Source: Cyclobacteriaceae bacterium
Lineage (GTDB): Bacteria > Bacteroidota > Bacteroidia > Cytophagales > Cyclobacteriaceae
Reading direction: 5' to 3'
Assembly: GCA_025358195.1 (NCBI GenBank)
Contig: JANYKP010000231.1
Location: 1-8,616, forward strand
DNA: 8,616 bases
Shown here: in pieces, positions 1-5,633 of the stretch
How positions within the stretch are numbered: position 1 is the first letter of the stretch
How the letters are laid out: each line of letters opens with the position of its first letter
The notes under the pieces: model-generated
Databases searched by the model: none
Told to the model about the DNA's origin: nothing
Seen by the model: only the letters and a program-made list of their open reading frames with translations
Program-made: the position numbers and the translations under genes

Positions 1-126
1 CGGAACCTATCAGAAATCCAGGATCTAAATAAACTCCAAAAACTTGACTTGCGGTGGAACCAACTTACGTCACTGCCCCATTGGCTCGACAGGCTTGAAA
101 AAAGGGGCTGCATACGCTATCTTTAA
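1..126 (+). CDS. Leucine-rich-repeat protein, C-terminal fragment
   Basis: This is an open frame from the window edge to a TAA at 124-126, giving 41 residues with no start in view. It contains one clear leucine-rich repeat, LQKLDLRWNQLTSLP at about residues 12-26, followed by a capping segment (HWLDRLEKRGCIRYL) of the kind that ends bacterial LRR proteins. LRR proteins are generally protein-binding scaffolds; nothing here shows the partner or cellular location. The end of the frame overlaps the likely promoter box of the next gene (118-125), so that gene is probably transcribed on its own. The family call is firm, but the function is unknown because most of the gene is outside the window. Confidence 0.8.
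   Translation, partial: RNLSEIQDLNKLQKLDLRWNQLTSLPHWLDRLEKRGCIRYL
118..125 (+). promoter_or_regulatory. Bacteroidota-type -7 box (TATCTTTA)
   Basis: TATCTTTA matches the Bacteroidota sigma-A -7 consensus TAnnTTTG at all but the last base. It lies 6 bases before the ATG at 132. A TTG at 95-97 sits 20 bases upstream of the box, about where the -33 TTG element is expected. The box covers the last codons of the upstream LRR gene. Transcription starting just after it would give a very short or absent leader. The match is seen directly; promoter activity is inferred. Confidence 0.55.
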
Positions 127-131
127 CATCT

Positions 132-653
132 ATGAACAAGAAGATCGCCTATAAGGATTTCAACATCAAAGCGATCGTGACCGATCCGTTAACTATTGAA
201 CAGGCTTTGGTGGAAATGCATGCAACCTTCGTTGGCGTTGACAAGCAAAAGGACACCTATTTCAGCGTACCAAAAGGAAAATTAAAATTGAGGGAAGGGA
301 CGATTGAAAATCTGATCACGCATTACGAACGTGTTGATGAAAGGGGAATGGAACGAACCATTGTGTATCAATATGACCTGAAACCCACGGACGAACAAAT
401 TTCCAAGCTTCACCGTGAGCATGTCATCATAGGTATCATCGAAAAAGAACGGAAAATATATTTTCTTGATAATGTAAAAATTCATTTGGATAAAACGGTT
501 AATGGAAAATCATTCGTTGAAGTTGAAGCCATTGACTCGAATGATTCCATGTCAATGGAACAGCTTCGTTTGCAATGCTTATCGGTCAAGGAAAAATTGG
601 GGATAAACGATTCGGAATTAGTGAAAAGCGGGTATTTGCCAAATGAACCGTAG
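132..653 (+). CDS. CYTH-domain protein (class IV adenylate cyclase-like), variant metal motif
   Basis: This 173-residue protein has the landmarks of the CYTH (CyaB/thiamine triphosphatase) triphosphate tunnel fold. They are KDTYFSVPKGKLKLRE at about 40-55, where family members bind the triphosphate, then HYERVDE at 64-70, and the late strands KIYFLDNVKIHLD (about 107-119) and SFVEVEAID (about 126-134). The length is typical for a single-domain CYTH protein. Family members act on triphosphates (cAMP synthesis, thiamine triphosphate or tripolyphosphate hydrolysis); the substrate cannot be told here. The N-terminal signature ExExK, whose glutamates bind metal, reads D9-F-N11-I-K13, so activity may be altered or lost. 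The ATG at 132 follows a -7 box by 6 bases, and no Shine-Dalgarno is visible. No signal peptide is apparent, so it is probably cytoplasmic. Family assignment is confident; enzymatic function is not. Confidence 0.85.
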   Translation: MNKKIAYKDFNIKAIVTDPLTIEQALVEMHATFVGVDKQKDTYFSVPKGKLKLREGTIENLITHYERVDERGMERTIVYQYDLKPTDEQISKLHREHVIIGIIEKERKIYFLDNVKIHLDKTVNGKSFVEVEAIDSNDSMSMEQLRLQCLSVKEKLGINDSELVKSGYLPNEP

Positions 654-673
654 GGCAGGAAGTCCTGAATGAA

Positions 674-681
674 TATCTTTG
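674..681 (+). promoter_or_regulatory. Bacteroidota-type -7 box (TATCTTTG)
   Basis: This is an exact match to TAnnTTTG, in the 31-base gap after the CYTH gene and 3 bases before the GTG start at 685. No convincing -33 TTG is visible about 20 bases upstream. The same octamer occurs upstream of tgt (4251-4258) and, on the minus strand, upstream of the glycosyltransferase (4105-4112). It also occurs inside tgt at 5297-5304, so sequence alone does not prove function. Confidence 0.5.
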
Positions 682-684
682 TAA

Positions 685-1080
685 GTGGCCAACAAGCAAA
701 ATAACCTTACCCATAACACGCTTTCAAAGTGGTTGCTGACGGCAACACTCTTTCTCGGCCTGTTTACTTTTTCAGGTTATGTTTCCACTGTACCCTCTCA
801 TCAATATCAACCTCCAAAGACAGAACTATTCACGCGGAAATCGAAACGGATCTTCTCATATAAGGCCATTATTGCATCCTTTTATAAGGTCAGAATCTCC
901 GCTACCGTTCTCGCGCCGCTTCATCTGACAATATCATTACTTCACAGCAAACTTGTCAAGACCAGGCTTGGTGCTAATATATTCTTTACTCCTCACCGCT
1001 CCTGCACAGCTCCATTTTTTCATCTGAAGTCTATTCCTCAAGGCTCCGACGAAGACGTTAGCCTTTCCCATCAAGGATAA
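685..1080 (+). CDS. Hypothetical protein with N-terminal signal peptide or membrane anchor
   Basis: This is an unrecognised 131-residue frame from a GTG. After a polar start (about residues 1-15), residues about 16-36 form a hydrophobic stretch (WLLTATLFLGLFTFSGYVST) that could be a signal peptide or anchor. The rest is basic and rich in Ser, Leu and His, with no recognisable domain, and ends in a more acidic tail. There is no other methionine in the frame, so the GTG is the only plausible conventional start. It sits 3 bases after an exact TATCTTTG box, which supports a real gene. The missing ribosome binding site, the rare start codon and the lack of a known family count against it. If it is not a gene, 654-1181 is a 528-base gap with no other clear content. 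Function is unknown. Confidence 0.5.
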   Translation: MANKQNNLTHNTLSKWLLTATLFLGLFTFSGYVSTVPSHQYQPPKTELFTRKSKRIFSYKAIIASFYKVRISATVLAPLHLTISLLHSKLVKTRLGANIFFTPHRSCTAPFFHLKSIPQGSDEDVSLSHQG

Positions 1081-1181
1081 ATTCCTCCCGCGCCAATTCA
1101 TGTTGGCCTAACTCAATTTACAATAATCCGGCCTGACCAATTGCTGTATGGCAACGGTTGATCCATTCATTACCTATCTGT

Positions 1182-1370
1182 ATGAACAAGCTCAAGAAAA
1201 TAGTGAGACTGGTGTGTTTAGCGCTCCTCATTCTGCTGGCATGTATGGGTGCTGGCTTCATTTTGCCCAACAACCGGGGGCGATTCATGAACAATGAGGT
1301 AAAAATAGAACTGGTAGAAGAAAAAGATGACGAAACAGATGAAATGGAATTGAAAAATATCAAGCAATAA
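1182..1370 (+). CDS. Small single-span membrane or exported protein (62 aa)
   Basis: The ATG at 1182 gives 62 residues. A basic start (MNKLKKIVR) is followed by a hydrophobic helix at about residues 8-28 (LVCLALLILLACMGAGFIL), then PNNRGRF, then a highly acidic tail rich in Glu, Asp and Lys (about 36-62). This is a single-span protein with a short charged tail, or an exported peptide; a cysteine at 21 within LLACMG slightly resembles a lipobox but is not convincing. A TTG at 1158 would add 8 residues, but the ATG gives the better basic-then-hydrophobic layout. A weak -7-like TATCTGTA at 1175-1182 touches the start. A terminator hairpin follows at 1383-1412. Function is unknown. I believe similar small proteins occur in Bacteroidota, but only from memory. 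Confidence 0.6.
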   Translation: MNKLKKIVRLVCLALLILLACMGAGFILPNNRGRFMNNEVKIELVEEKDDETDEMELKNIKQ

Positions 1371-1382
1371 CATTACTGAAAA

Positions 1383-1412
1383 AATTGCCACGGCCTTAAG
1401 GTCGTGGCAATT
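1383..1412 (+). terminator. Intrinsic terminator hairpin, possibly bidirectional
   Basis: The 13-base arms AATTGCCACGGCC (1383-1395) and GGTCGTGGCAATT (1400-1412) pair with a single G-T wobble around a TTAA loop. On the plus strand an interrupted T-rich stretch follows (1416-1426). A run of six A at 1379-1384 would serve as a U-tract for minus-strand transcripts. It lies 12 bases after the stop of the 62-residue protein and separates it from the YARHG gene. Confidence 0.75.
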
Positions 1413-1482
1413 CAAATTTTAGTTTTATCTTCATAGTGGATTTTGTTTTCGCGTGACGGGGTGGGTTATTTCCGCCGGCGCA

Positions 1483-1490
1483 TAAATTTC
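1483..1490 (+). promoter_or_regulatory. Possible -7 box (TAAATTTC) of the YARHG gene
   Basis: TAAATTTC differs from TAnnTTTG only at the last base and ends 3 bases before the ATG at 1494. Its placement matches the other boxes in the window and favours that ATG over the upstream TTG at 1443. There is no clear -33 TTG at the right spacing, so this is a weak call. Confidence 0.35.
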
Positions 1491-1493
1491 AGA

Positions 1494-2279
1494 ATGAAAC
1501 CTCTTTATTTAACCTGTGTCCTTGTTTTCTGCTGGCCATTCAAAAACGTTCAGCAGGAGAGGCCGCTAACGGCCTCATCGTTCAAATCATTCCGGCCTGA
1601 ACTGCCCTCAGCGGATCTGGATACAGCGGTCGTGGAGCAGCGCAACATCGGGCAAATTAAGGTGCTTGTTCAACGGACAATGGGAGAAGAAAATATCTAC
1701 ATGATCATCACAACAATGAATCAGTCTGGAGTAAACATTGAACAGCTTGCTTTTGCTGAAACATTATCTGCCATAGATTCGGCCTGTCACCGTTATCAAG
1801 AACATGGCGAATACCGTTTCATGAAGGATTTGAGTATTAAAATCATAACGAAATCCTACGATCTTTCCTGTGGGGTCGAGCAGCCCGACAATGAATCTGA
1901 CGAGCAATATCTCAATCGATTAATGAATTATGACGATCCTTTCGGCATTCCAGGACGCGAATTGAATCGGGAAAATGTAAAACGTTATGATATCAATGAA
2001 GCGGGAAGAATTATCGAAAGAAAAAGTAGTTCATCACATAAGATCCTGAAGGACCGGTGGTTTGGCCTATCCCGTTTTGATAAACTACCAAAAGAGAAAA
2101 TTAGAATGTTGCGGAATACCATTTATGCGAGAAGAGGATACGCGTTTAGAACTGAAGCCCTGCAATCCTACTTTTCAAAAAAAGAATGGTACAAACCCGA
2201 ATCTGATAACATCGCTAAAATACTTTTATCTTCTGATAAGGACCTAATTACCTACCTGGAGAACCTGGAGAATCGATAG
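1494..2279 (+). CDS. Exported YARHG-domain protein
   Basis: The chosen ATG gives 261 residues. The N-terminus is a short signal peptide or anchor (MKPLYLTCVLVFCW, residues 1-14), which suggests export to the envelope. The central region (about 40-180) is unrecognised, mixed and fairly acidic. The C-terminal region (about 186-250) is a YARHG domain: the signature MLRNTIYARRGYAF at about 205-218 is followed by LQSYFSKKEWYKP (about 223-235). The usual YARHG reads YARRG here. YARHG domains occur in many extracellular bacterial proteins and have no established biochemical role. A TTG at 1443 would add 17 residues rich in Arg before the hydrophobic segment; the ATG is preferred because it puts the hydrophobic stretch at the N-terminus and follows a -7-like box. 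Upstream and downstream hairpins mark it as a single-gene unit. Confidence 0.8.
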   Translation: MKPLYLTCVLVFCWPFKNVQQERPLTASSFKSFRPELPSADLDTAVVEQRNIGQIKVLVQRTMGEENIYMIITTMNQSGVNIEQLAFAETLSAIDSACHRYQEHGEYRFMKDLSIKIITKSYDLSCGVEQPDNESDEQYLNRLMNYDDPFGIPGRELNRENVKRYDINEAGRIIERKSSSSHKILKDRWFGLSRFDKLPKEKIRMLRNTIYARRGYAFRTEALQSYFSKKEWYKPESDNIAKILLSSDKDLITYLENLENR

Positions 2280-2283
2280 CGCT

Positions 2284-2321
2284 AATTAATCGCATCCAGA
2301 CTTATTTGGATGCGATTAATT
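2284..2321 (+). terminator. Strong intrinsic terminator of the YARHG gene
   Basis: A perfect 15-base stem (2284-2298 with 2307-2321; core ATCGCATCCA) with an 8-base loop is followed by a run of seven T at 2320-2326. It begins 5 bases after the stop codon at 2279. On the minus strand no T-run follows the stem, so it should not work efficiently as a terminator for the convergent sigma-factor operon ending at 2380. Confidence 0.9.
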
Positions 2322-2379
2322 TTTTTATAAGGGAAGTGGGCTTTTGCCTAATGAATTATTCCCAAATTCACGTTATAAC

Positions 2380-2988
2380 TCAAATGTGTTCCTTCTTGTT
2401 CTTCACAAGATCATACATCAGCTCGCGGGCGCGATGGAGCTGGGCCTTCACGGTGCCCAACGGGGCCTCGAGTTCTTTGGCAATCTCCTCATAAGATAAT
2501 TCATTAAAGTAACGCAGGCGCACGAGTTTCTGGTACTTGGCGGGCAGCATACCCACAAATACCTGAATCAATTCCTCCTTTTGCGATTTAATCGCTTCCT
2601 CCTGCGGATCCAGGTTGTGGTCTTTTATATCCAACGATACTGACTGTCCGTCATCATCGGTGTAGGTATTCTCGATGCTGAGCGTATTAATTTTTTTCTT
2701 GCGGATGAAATCGATCGTGTTATTGGTTGCGATCCGAAAGAGCCAGGTGCTGAAGGTGAAATCTTTCTTAAAGCGGTGCAGGCTTCGAAACGCCTTTGCA
2801 AACGATTCGATCATCAGGTCTTCGGCATCGTCCACATTGCGCACCATTTTCAAAATCATGTGGTATACCGGCCTTTTGTATCGCTGTAAGAGTTTGGCGA
2901 ATGCCTTGTCATCACCTCCCACGGCGCGGTCTATCAACTGGAAATCCTCCAGTGCTTTCGATGAAAACCGGTTTTCTAAATCTTCCAT
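2380..2988 (-). CDS. ECF-type RNA polymerase sigma factor
   Basis: This 202-residue sigma-70 family protein is of the ECF group: it has only regions 2 and 4. Region 2 spans about 31-97, including DDAEDLMIESFAKAF (core RNA polymerase contact, 53-67) and FSTWLFRIATNNTIDFIRKK (-10 recognition, 79-98). A charged linker (about 100-135) follows. Region 4 spans about 143-193 with the helix-turn-helix LSYEEIAKELEAPLGTVKAQ (164-183) that reads the -35 element. The ATG lies inside the last codons of the upstream glycosyltransferase gene with a 13-base overlap, so the two are probably cotranscribed and translationally coupled. No anti-sigma factor, sensor or TonB-type receptor gene is adjacent: the next gene downstream is convergent. 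Regulation must therefore come from elsewhere, or from transcription level. Target genes are unknown. Confidence 0.95.
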   Translation of the reverse strand: MEDLENRFSSKALEDFQLIDRAVGGDDKAFAKLLQRYKRPVYHMILKMVRNVDDAEDLMIESFAKAFRSLHRFKKDFTFSTWLFRIATNNTIDFIRKKKINTLSIENTYTDDDGQSVSLDIKDHNLDPQEEAIKSQKEELIQVFVGMLPAKYQKLVRLRYFNELSYEEIAKELEAPLGTVKAQLHRARELMYDLVKNKKEHI

Positions 2989-4082
2989 CTCACTCGTTTG
3001 GATAGTAACGCCGCAAGGCCCGTTCCAAGATAGTAAATGGCATAATTAAAATCTAAAAACGGCGTCTTCCACGTTTCAAAGGCGTCCCCCAAAGTCCGGG
3101 ACGCACGATGAACGAGACTGAGCAGTGCGATTTCGCGCAGCAAGAAGCCCGCCCACACGAAGTTGTCAATGCCCTGTCCGGTGCACATCACCGGAACCAC
3201 AAAGACCCAGGTCATTATCCATGTGGAAGAAAAGAGCCCGAGCAAAATTCGGTCGTTCAGGTCGTAGTACTTGCCCACAGAAAGATGTCGAAGCTTCTGA
3301 TAGAAAAACTCTTTCCACGTCTTCTTTGGCGTCGACGGCATAATCGATGCTGCGCCAATGCTTACGACTGTATTTATACTCGTGGCATGCTTGTTTACAA
3401 AGAGATCGTCGTCGCCACCGGTTATCCTGAGAAAATTGTTAAAACCTTTATTCTCAAAAAAGAGGGCTTTCCGATAGGCCAGGTTGCGTCCAACGCCCAT
3501 GTAAGGTCTTCCCAGCAATGCCCAGCCAATGAATTGAATGCCGGTGAGGAGCGTTTCGAAACGGATAAAAGAGTTGAGGTAGCCCGGGGATTTTGTGTAG
3601 GGCGAATAGCCAAGAACAATTTGAGCTGACTCGTTAAAATGAGAAGCCATGGATCGTATCCATTGGTCCGAATTCGGACGACAGTCGGCGTCTGTAAACA
3701 ATACCCATTCATAAGCGGCCGCTTTGATACCTAGTGTGAGGGAATATTTTTTTCCGCTTACATGCTCGGGTAAATGCCGGACCCTCACCATTTTCAGTCG
3801 TTTGTCCAACTTGGTAGCTTCTAATAAGAAATCGTAGGTACCATCATTGCACCGGTCTTCTACAATGATTACCTCAAAATGAGAATATTCCTGCAGCAAC
3901 AACAGCGGTATGAGTTCCCTTAGATTTCTTTCCTCATCGTGTGCGCAAATGATGACCGAGACCGGTGGTGTTATTTCTGTCCCTCCTGTTCGGTCTCTTG
4001 AAAAAGCAATAAGCAACATGACCAGATAGATCAATTGAATCCCCAGCACAGCCCAGGCAAAGAACGTAAGTGGTGTCAGCAA
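2976..4082 (-). CDS. Membrane-anchored family 2 glycosyltransferase
   Basis: This 368-residue GT-A fold enzyme has an N-terminal membrane segment (about 5-27). The catalytic domain starts at VSVIICAHDEERNL (41-54), with the nucleotide-sugar aspartate region VIIVEDRCNDGT (71-82) and the DxD-type motif FTDADCRP (129-136). Next come GGDDDLF (222-228), the likely acceptor/base region, and QKLRHLSVGKYY (262-273), corresponding to the conserved Q/RxxRW-like region of processive-type relatives. Hydrophobic segments at about 278-300 and 305-325 anchor the C-terminus. It probably transfers sugars to a lipid or envelope glycan at the inner membrane; sugar and acceptor are unknown. An in-frame TGA lies just upstream, so the start is the TTG at 4082 or the CTG next to it; the first ATG would cut into the membrane helix. 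A TATCTTTG box lies 22 bases upstream on the minus strand. It overlaps the sigma-factor start by 13 bases. Confidence 0.92.
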   Translation of the reverse strand: MLTPLTFFAWAVLGIQLIYLVMLLIAFSRDRTGGTEITPPVSVIICAHDEERNLRELIPLLLLQEYSHFEVIIVEDRCNDGTYDFLLEATKLDKRLKMVRVRHLPEHVSGKKYSLTLGIKAAAYEWVLFTDADCRPNSDQWIRSMASHFNESAQIVLGYSPYTKSPGYLNSFIRFETLLTGIQFIGWALLGRPYMGVGRNLAYRKALFFENKGFNNFLRITGGDDDLFVNKHATSINTVVSIGAASIMPSTPKKTWKEFFYQKLRHLSVGKYYDLNDRILLGLFSSTWIMTWVFVVPVMCTGQGIDNFVWAGFLLREIALLSLVHRASRTLGDAFETWKTPFLDFNYAIYYLGTGLAALLSKRVRWKI

Positions 4083-4104
4083 AGCGTAGTATTTTCAGAA
4101 CCGG

Positions 4105-4112
4105 CAAAGATA
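4105..4112 (-). promoter_or_regulatory. -7 box (TATCTTTG) for the glycosyltransferase-sigma operon
   Basis: Read on the minus strand, this is an exact TAnnTTTG match. It lies 22 bases upstream of the TTG start at 4082, leaving room for a short leader. With the box at 4251-4258 it makes 4083-4264 a divergent promoter region of 182 bases. No clear -33 TTG is visible. Confidence 0.5.
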
Positions 4113-4208
4113 AATGAATTGTGGAAGGAAGAAACGTGAATTAGGGCCAGGTAAAAACAAACGCGTAAAATAAGGACTTTTCCAAAATGATTGGATTAGT
4201 CATTCACA

Positions 4209-4232
4209 CCTGGTGCTAACGGTATAACCAGG
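4209..4232. repeat. Short dyad upstream of tgt (possible operator)
   Basis: CCTGGT at 4209-4214 and ACCAGG at 4227-4232 form a 6-base inverted repeat with a 12-base spacer, ending 18 bases before the tgt -7 box. It is placed where a regulator could bind, but 6-base arms are easily found by chance, so this is weak. Confidence 0.2.
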
Positions 4233-4250
4233 AAAGGAAATAATGAATCT

Positions 4251-4258
4251 TATCTTTG
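4251..4258 (+). promoter_or_regulatory. -7 box (TATCTTTG) of tgt, decides the start codon
   Basis: This exact TAnnTTTG match ends 6 bases before the ATG at 4265. The only upstream in-frame start, a TTG at 4256, lies inside the box, so a transcript initiated from this promoter would not contain it. That makes the ATG the likely start and implies a leaderless or near-leaderless message. Confidence 0.6.
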
Positions 4259-4264
4259 CCCCCG

Positions 4265-5395
4265 ATGCAATTTCGTATTACCTCCAACGACACCCATTCG
4301 AATGCACGGTCTGGTGTTATTTCAACCGCTCACGGCGAAATTCCGACCCCGATTTTCATGCCTGTAGGAACCGCTGGCTCCGTAAAAGCTGTTCATCAAA
4401 GGGAATTAGAACATGACATTGATGCTAGGATCATCCTGGGAAACACTTATCACCTTTATCTCCGGCCGGGTCTTGATATTCTTGAAAAAGTGGGGGGAAT
4501 TCATCGTTTTATTGGTTGGCAACGGCCCATCCTTACCGACAGCGGGGGCTATCAGGTCTACTCGCTCGCTGCCAACCGGAAGATCAGCGACGAGGGCGTA
4601 ACCTTTCGATCACATATTGATGGCTCCAAACATTTGTTCACTCCGGAAGGAGTTATGGATATCCAGCGCAAGATCGGGGCAGATATTATCATGGCGTTTG
4701 ATGAATGCACTCCCTACCCCTGTGAATATGGATACGCAAAAAAATCACTGAAAATCACCCACGATTGGCTGATCCGGGGGATCCGTCATTTTCATAGCAC
4801 GCAGTCAAGGTATGGTTACCAACAAGTGCTTTTTCCGATTGTTCAGGGAAGTACGTATCCTGATCTCAGAAAAGAATCTGCCGAGTTTATAGCAGAACAA
4901 GATCAGCCCGGTAACGCAATCGGTGGGCTGTCGGTCGGTGAGCCGCACGAAGATATGTATGCCATGACCGAATTGGTATGCGGCATTCTGCCCAAAGACA
5001 AGCCGCGCTACCTCATGGGTGTAGGCACTCCGGAAAATATACTTGAATCCATTGCCTTGGGGATCGACATGTTTGACTGCGTGATGCCCACTCGCAATGC
5101 CCGCAACGGTATGCTTTTCACTACGCAAGGGATCATTAATATCCGGAATGAAAAGTGGAAGGAGGACCTTTCTCCCCTGGACGAGCAACTGGGGGGCCAC
5201 GTCAGCACGTTTTATTCCAAGGCGTACTTGCGGCACCTCGTCATCAGCAAGGAAATTTTAGGCGCGCAAATTGCTTCCATCCATAATCTGACCTTCTATC
5301 TTTGGCTGGTAAAGGTGGCACGCCAAAAAATTGAGGAAGGCACTTTTGTGGAATGGAAAAACAAGATGGTGAAAGTGGTTTCCCAAAGGCTGTAG
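4265..5395 (+). CDS. tgt: tRNA-guanine(34) transglycosylase
   Basis: This enzyme exchanges guanine-34 in GUN-anticodon tRNAs (Asp, Asn, His, Tyr) for the queuosine precursor preQ1, acting in the cytoplasm as a dimer. From the ATG it is 376 residues, normal for bacterial Tgt. Visible signatures (ATG numbering) are MPVGTAGSVK (32-41), GNTYHLYLRPG (59-69), LTDSGGYQVYSL (90-101, with the base-binding/catalytic Asp92), FPIVQGS (190-196), IGGLSVGEP (219-227), LMGVGTPE (250-257) and FDCVMPTRNARNG (270-282, with nucleophile Asp271). After LSPLDE, where many Tgt proteins carry CxCxxC zinc ligands, the sequence reads QLGGHVSTFYSKAYL without cysteines, while the later IHNL histidine remains. I believe Bacteroidota Tgt proteins generally look like this. 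It appears to be a single-gene unit with its own promoter. Confidence 0.97.
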   Translation: MQFRITSNDTHSNARSGVISTAHGEIPTPIFMPVGTAGSVKAVHQRELEHDIDARIILGNTYHLYLRPGLDILEKVGGIHRFIGWQRPILTDSGGYQVYSLAANRKISDEGVTFRSHIDGSKHLFTPEGVMDIQRKIGADIIMAFDECTPYPCEYGYAKKSLKITHDWLIRGIRHFHSTQSRYGYQQVLFPIVQGSTYPDLRKESAEFIAEQDQPGNAIGGLSVGEPHEDMYAMTELVCGILPKDKPRYLMGVGTPENILESIALGIDMFDCVMPTRNARNGMLFTTQGIINIRNEKWKEDLSPLDEQLGGHVSTFYSKAYLRHLVISKEILGAQIASIHNLTFYLWLVKVARQKIEEGTFVEWKNKMVKVVSQRL

Positions 5396-5478
5396 AACAA
5401 TTTGAGGTCAAAAGAATATATCTTGTAGAAAATTATTAGTCCTTTTTTGTCATATTGATAAATAACAAAATAATTTAA

Positions 5479-5545
5479 CCACATAAGGCACATAGAACAC
5501 ATAGTTTGCTTCGATGAAAACTATGTGTTCTATGAATCTATGTGG
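5479..5545. repeat. Large imperfect inverted repeat built of CACATAG words
   Basis: The gap between tgt and the LptG-like gene (238 bases) holds this palindrome. Inner arms of 17 bases are perfect (5491-5507 with 5518-5534; core CATAGAACACATAGTTT) around a 10-base loop, and outer arms of 7 bases (CCACATA, 5479-5485; TATGTGG, 5539-5545) pair across a small 5/4 internal loop. The left arm repeats CACATA at 5480, 5489 and 5498, an exact 9-base period. No T-run follows directly, so it is not a standard terminator, though it could still end or stabilise the tgt transcript. Similar palindromes occur scattered between genes in Bacteroidota, to my recollection. The rest of the gap (5396-5478 and 5546-5633) is AT-rich with nothing else clear. 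Confidence 0.85.
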
Positions 5546-5633
5546 CTCAAGACCATGACAATGTAGGATTTGACGGCACGTTTCAAATCAAAAAAAATCC
5601 ATACATGTTGAATCAGGGATACGTAGAGTTTGA

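Noticed and set aside
1443..1493. TTG start extending the YARHG protein by 17 residues
   Set aside because: The extension is arginine-rich and would bury the signal-like segment; the ATG at 1494 follows a -7-like box.
2675..3049. 124-codon plus-strand open frame opposite the sigma factor
   Set aside because: It overlaps sigma regions 2 and the glycosyltransferase junction in antisense; low-complexity composition and no domain.
3108..3629. 173-codon plus-strand open frame opposite the glycosyltransferase
   Set aside because: It is antisense to a clear GT-A enzyme and its translation has no recognisable domain or membrane pattern; it is a shadow frame.
4256..4264. TTG start giving Tgt three extra residues
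   Set aside because: The TTG lies inside the likely -7 promoter box; the ATG at 4265 fits the family N-terminus.
4805..5236. 143-codon minus-strand open frame inside tgt
   Set aside because: It lies entirely opposite conserved Tgt motifs and has no recognisable features.
5297..5304. TATCTTTG inside tgt as an internal promoter
   Set aside because: It encodes part of the conserved C-terminus and no gene starts within the next 300 bases on that strand; likely coincidence.
5480..5504. CRISPR-like short repeats at 9-base spacing
   Set aside because: The words are 6-7 bases with 2-3 base gaps and fold as a palindrome; there are no spacers of CRISPR length and no cas genes.
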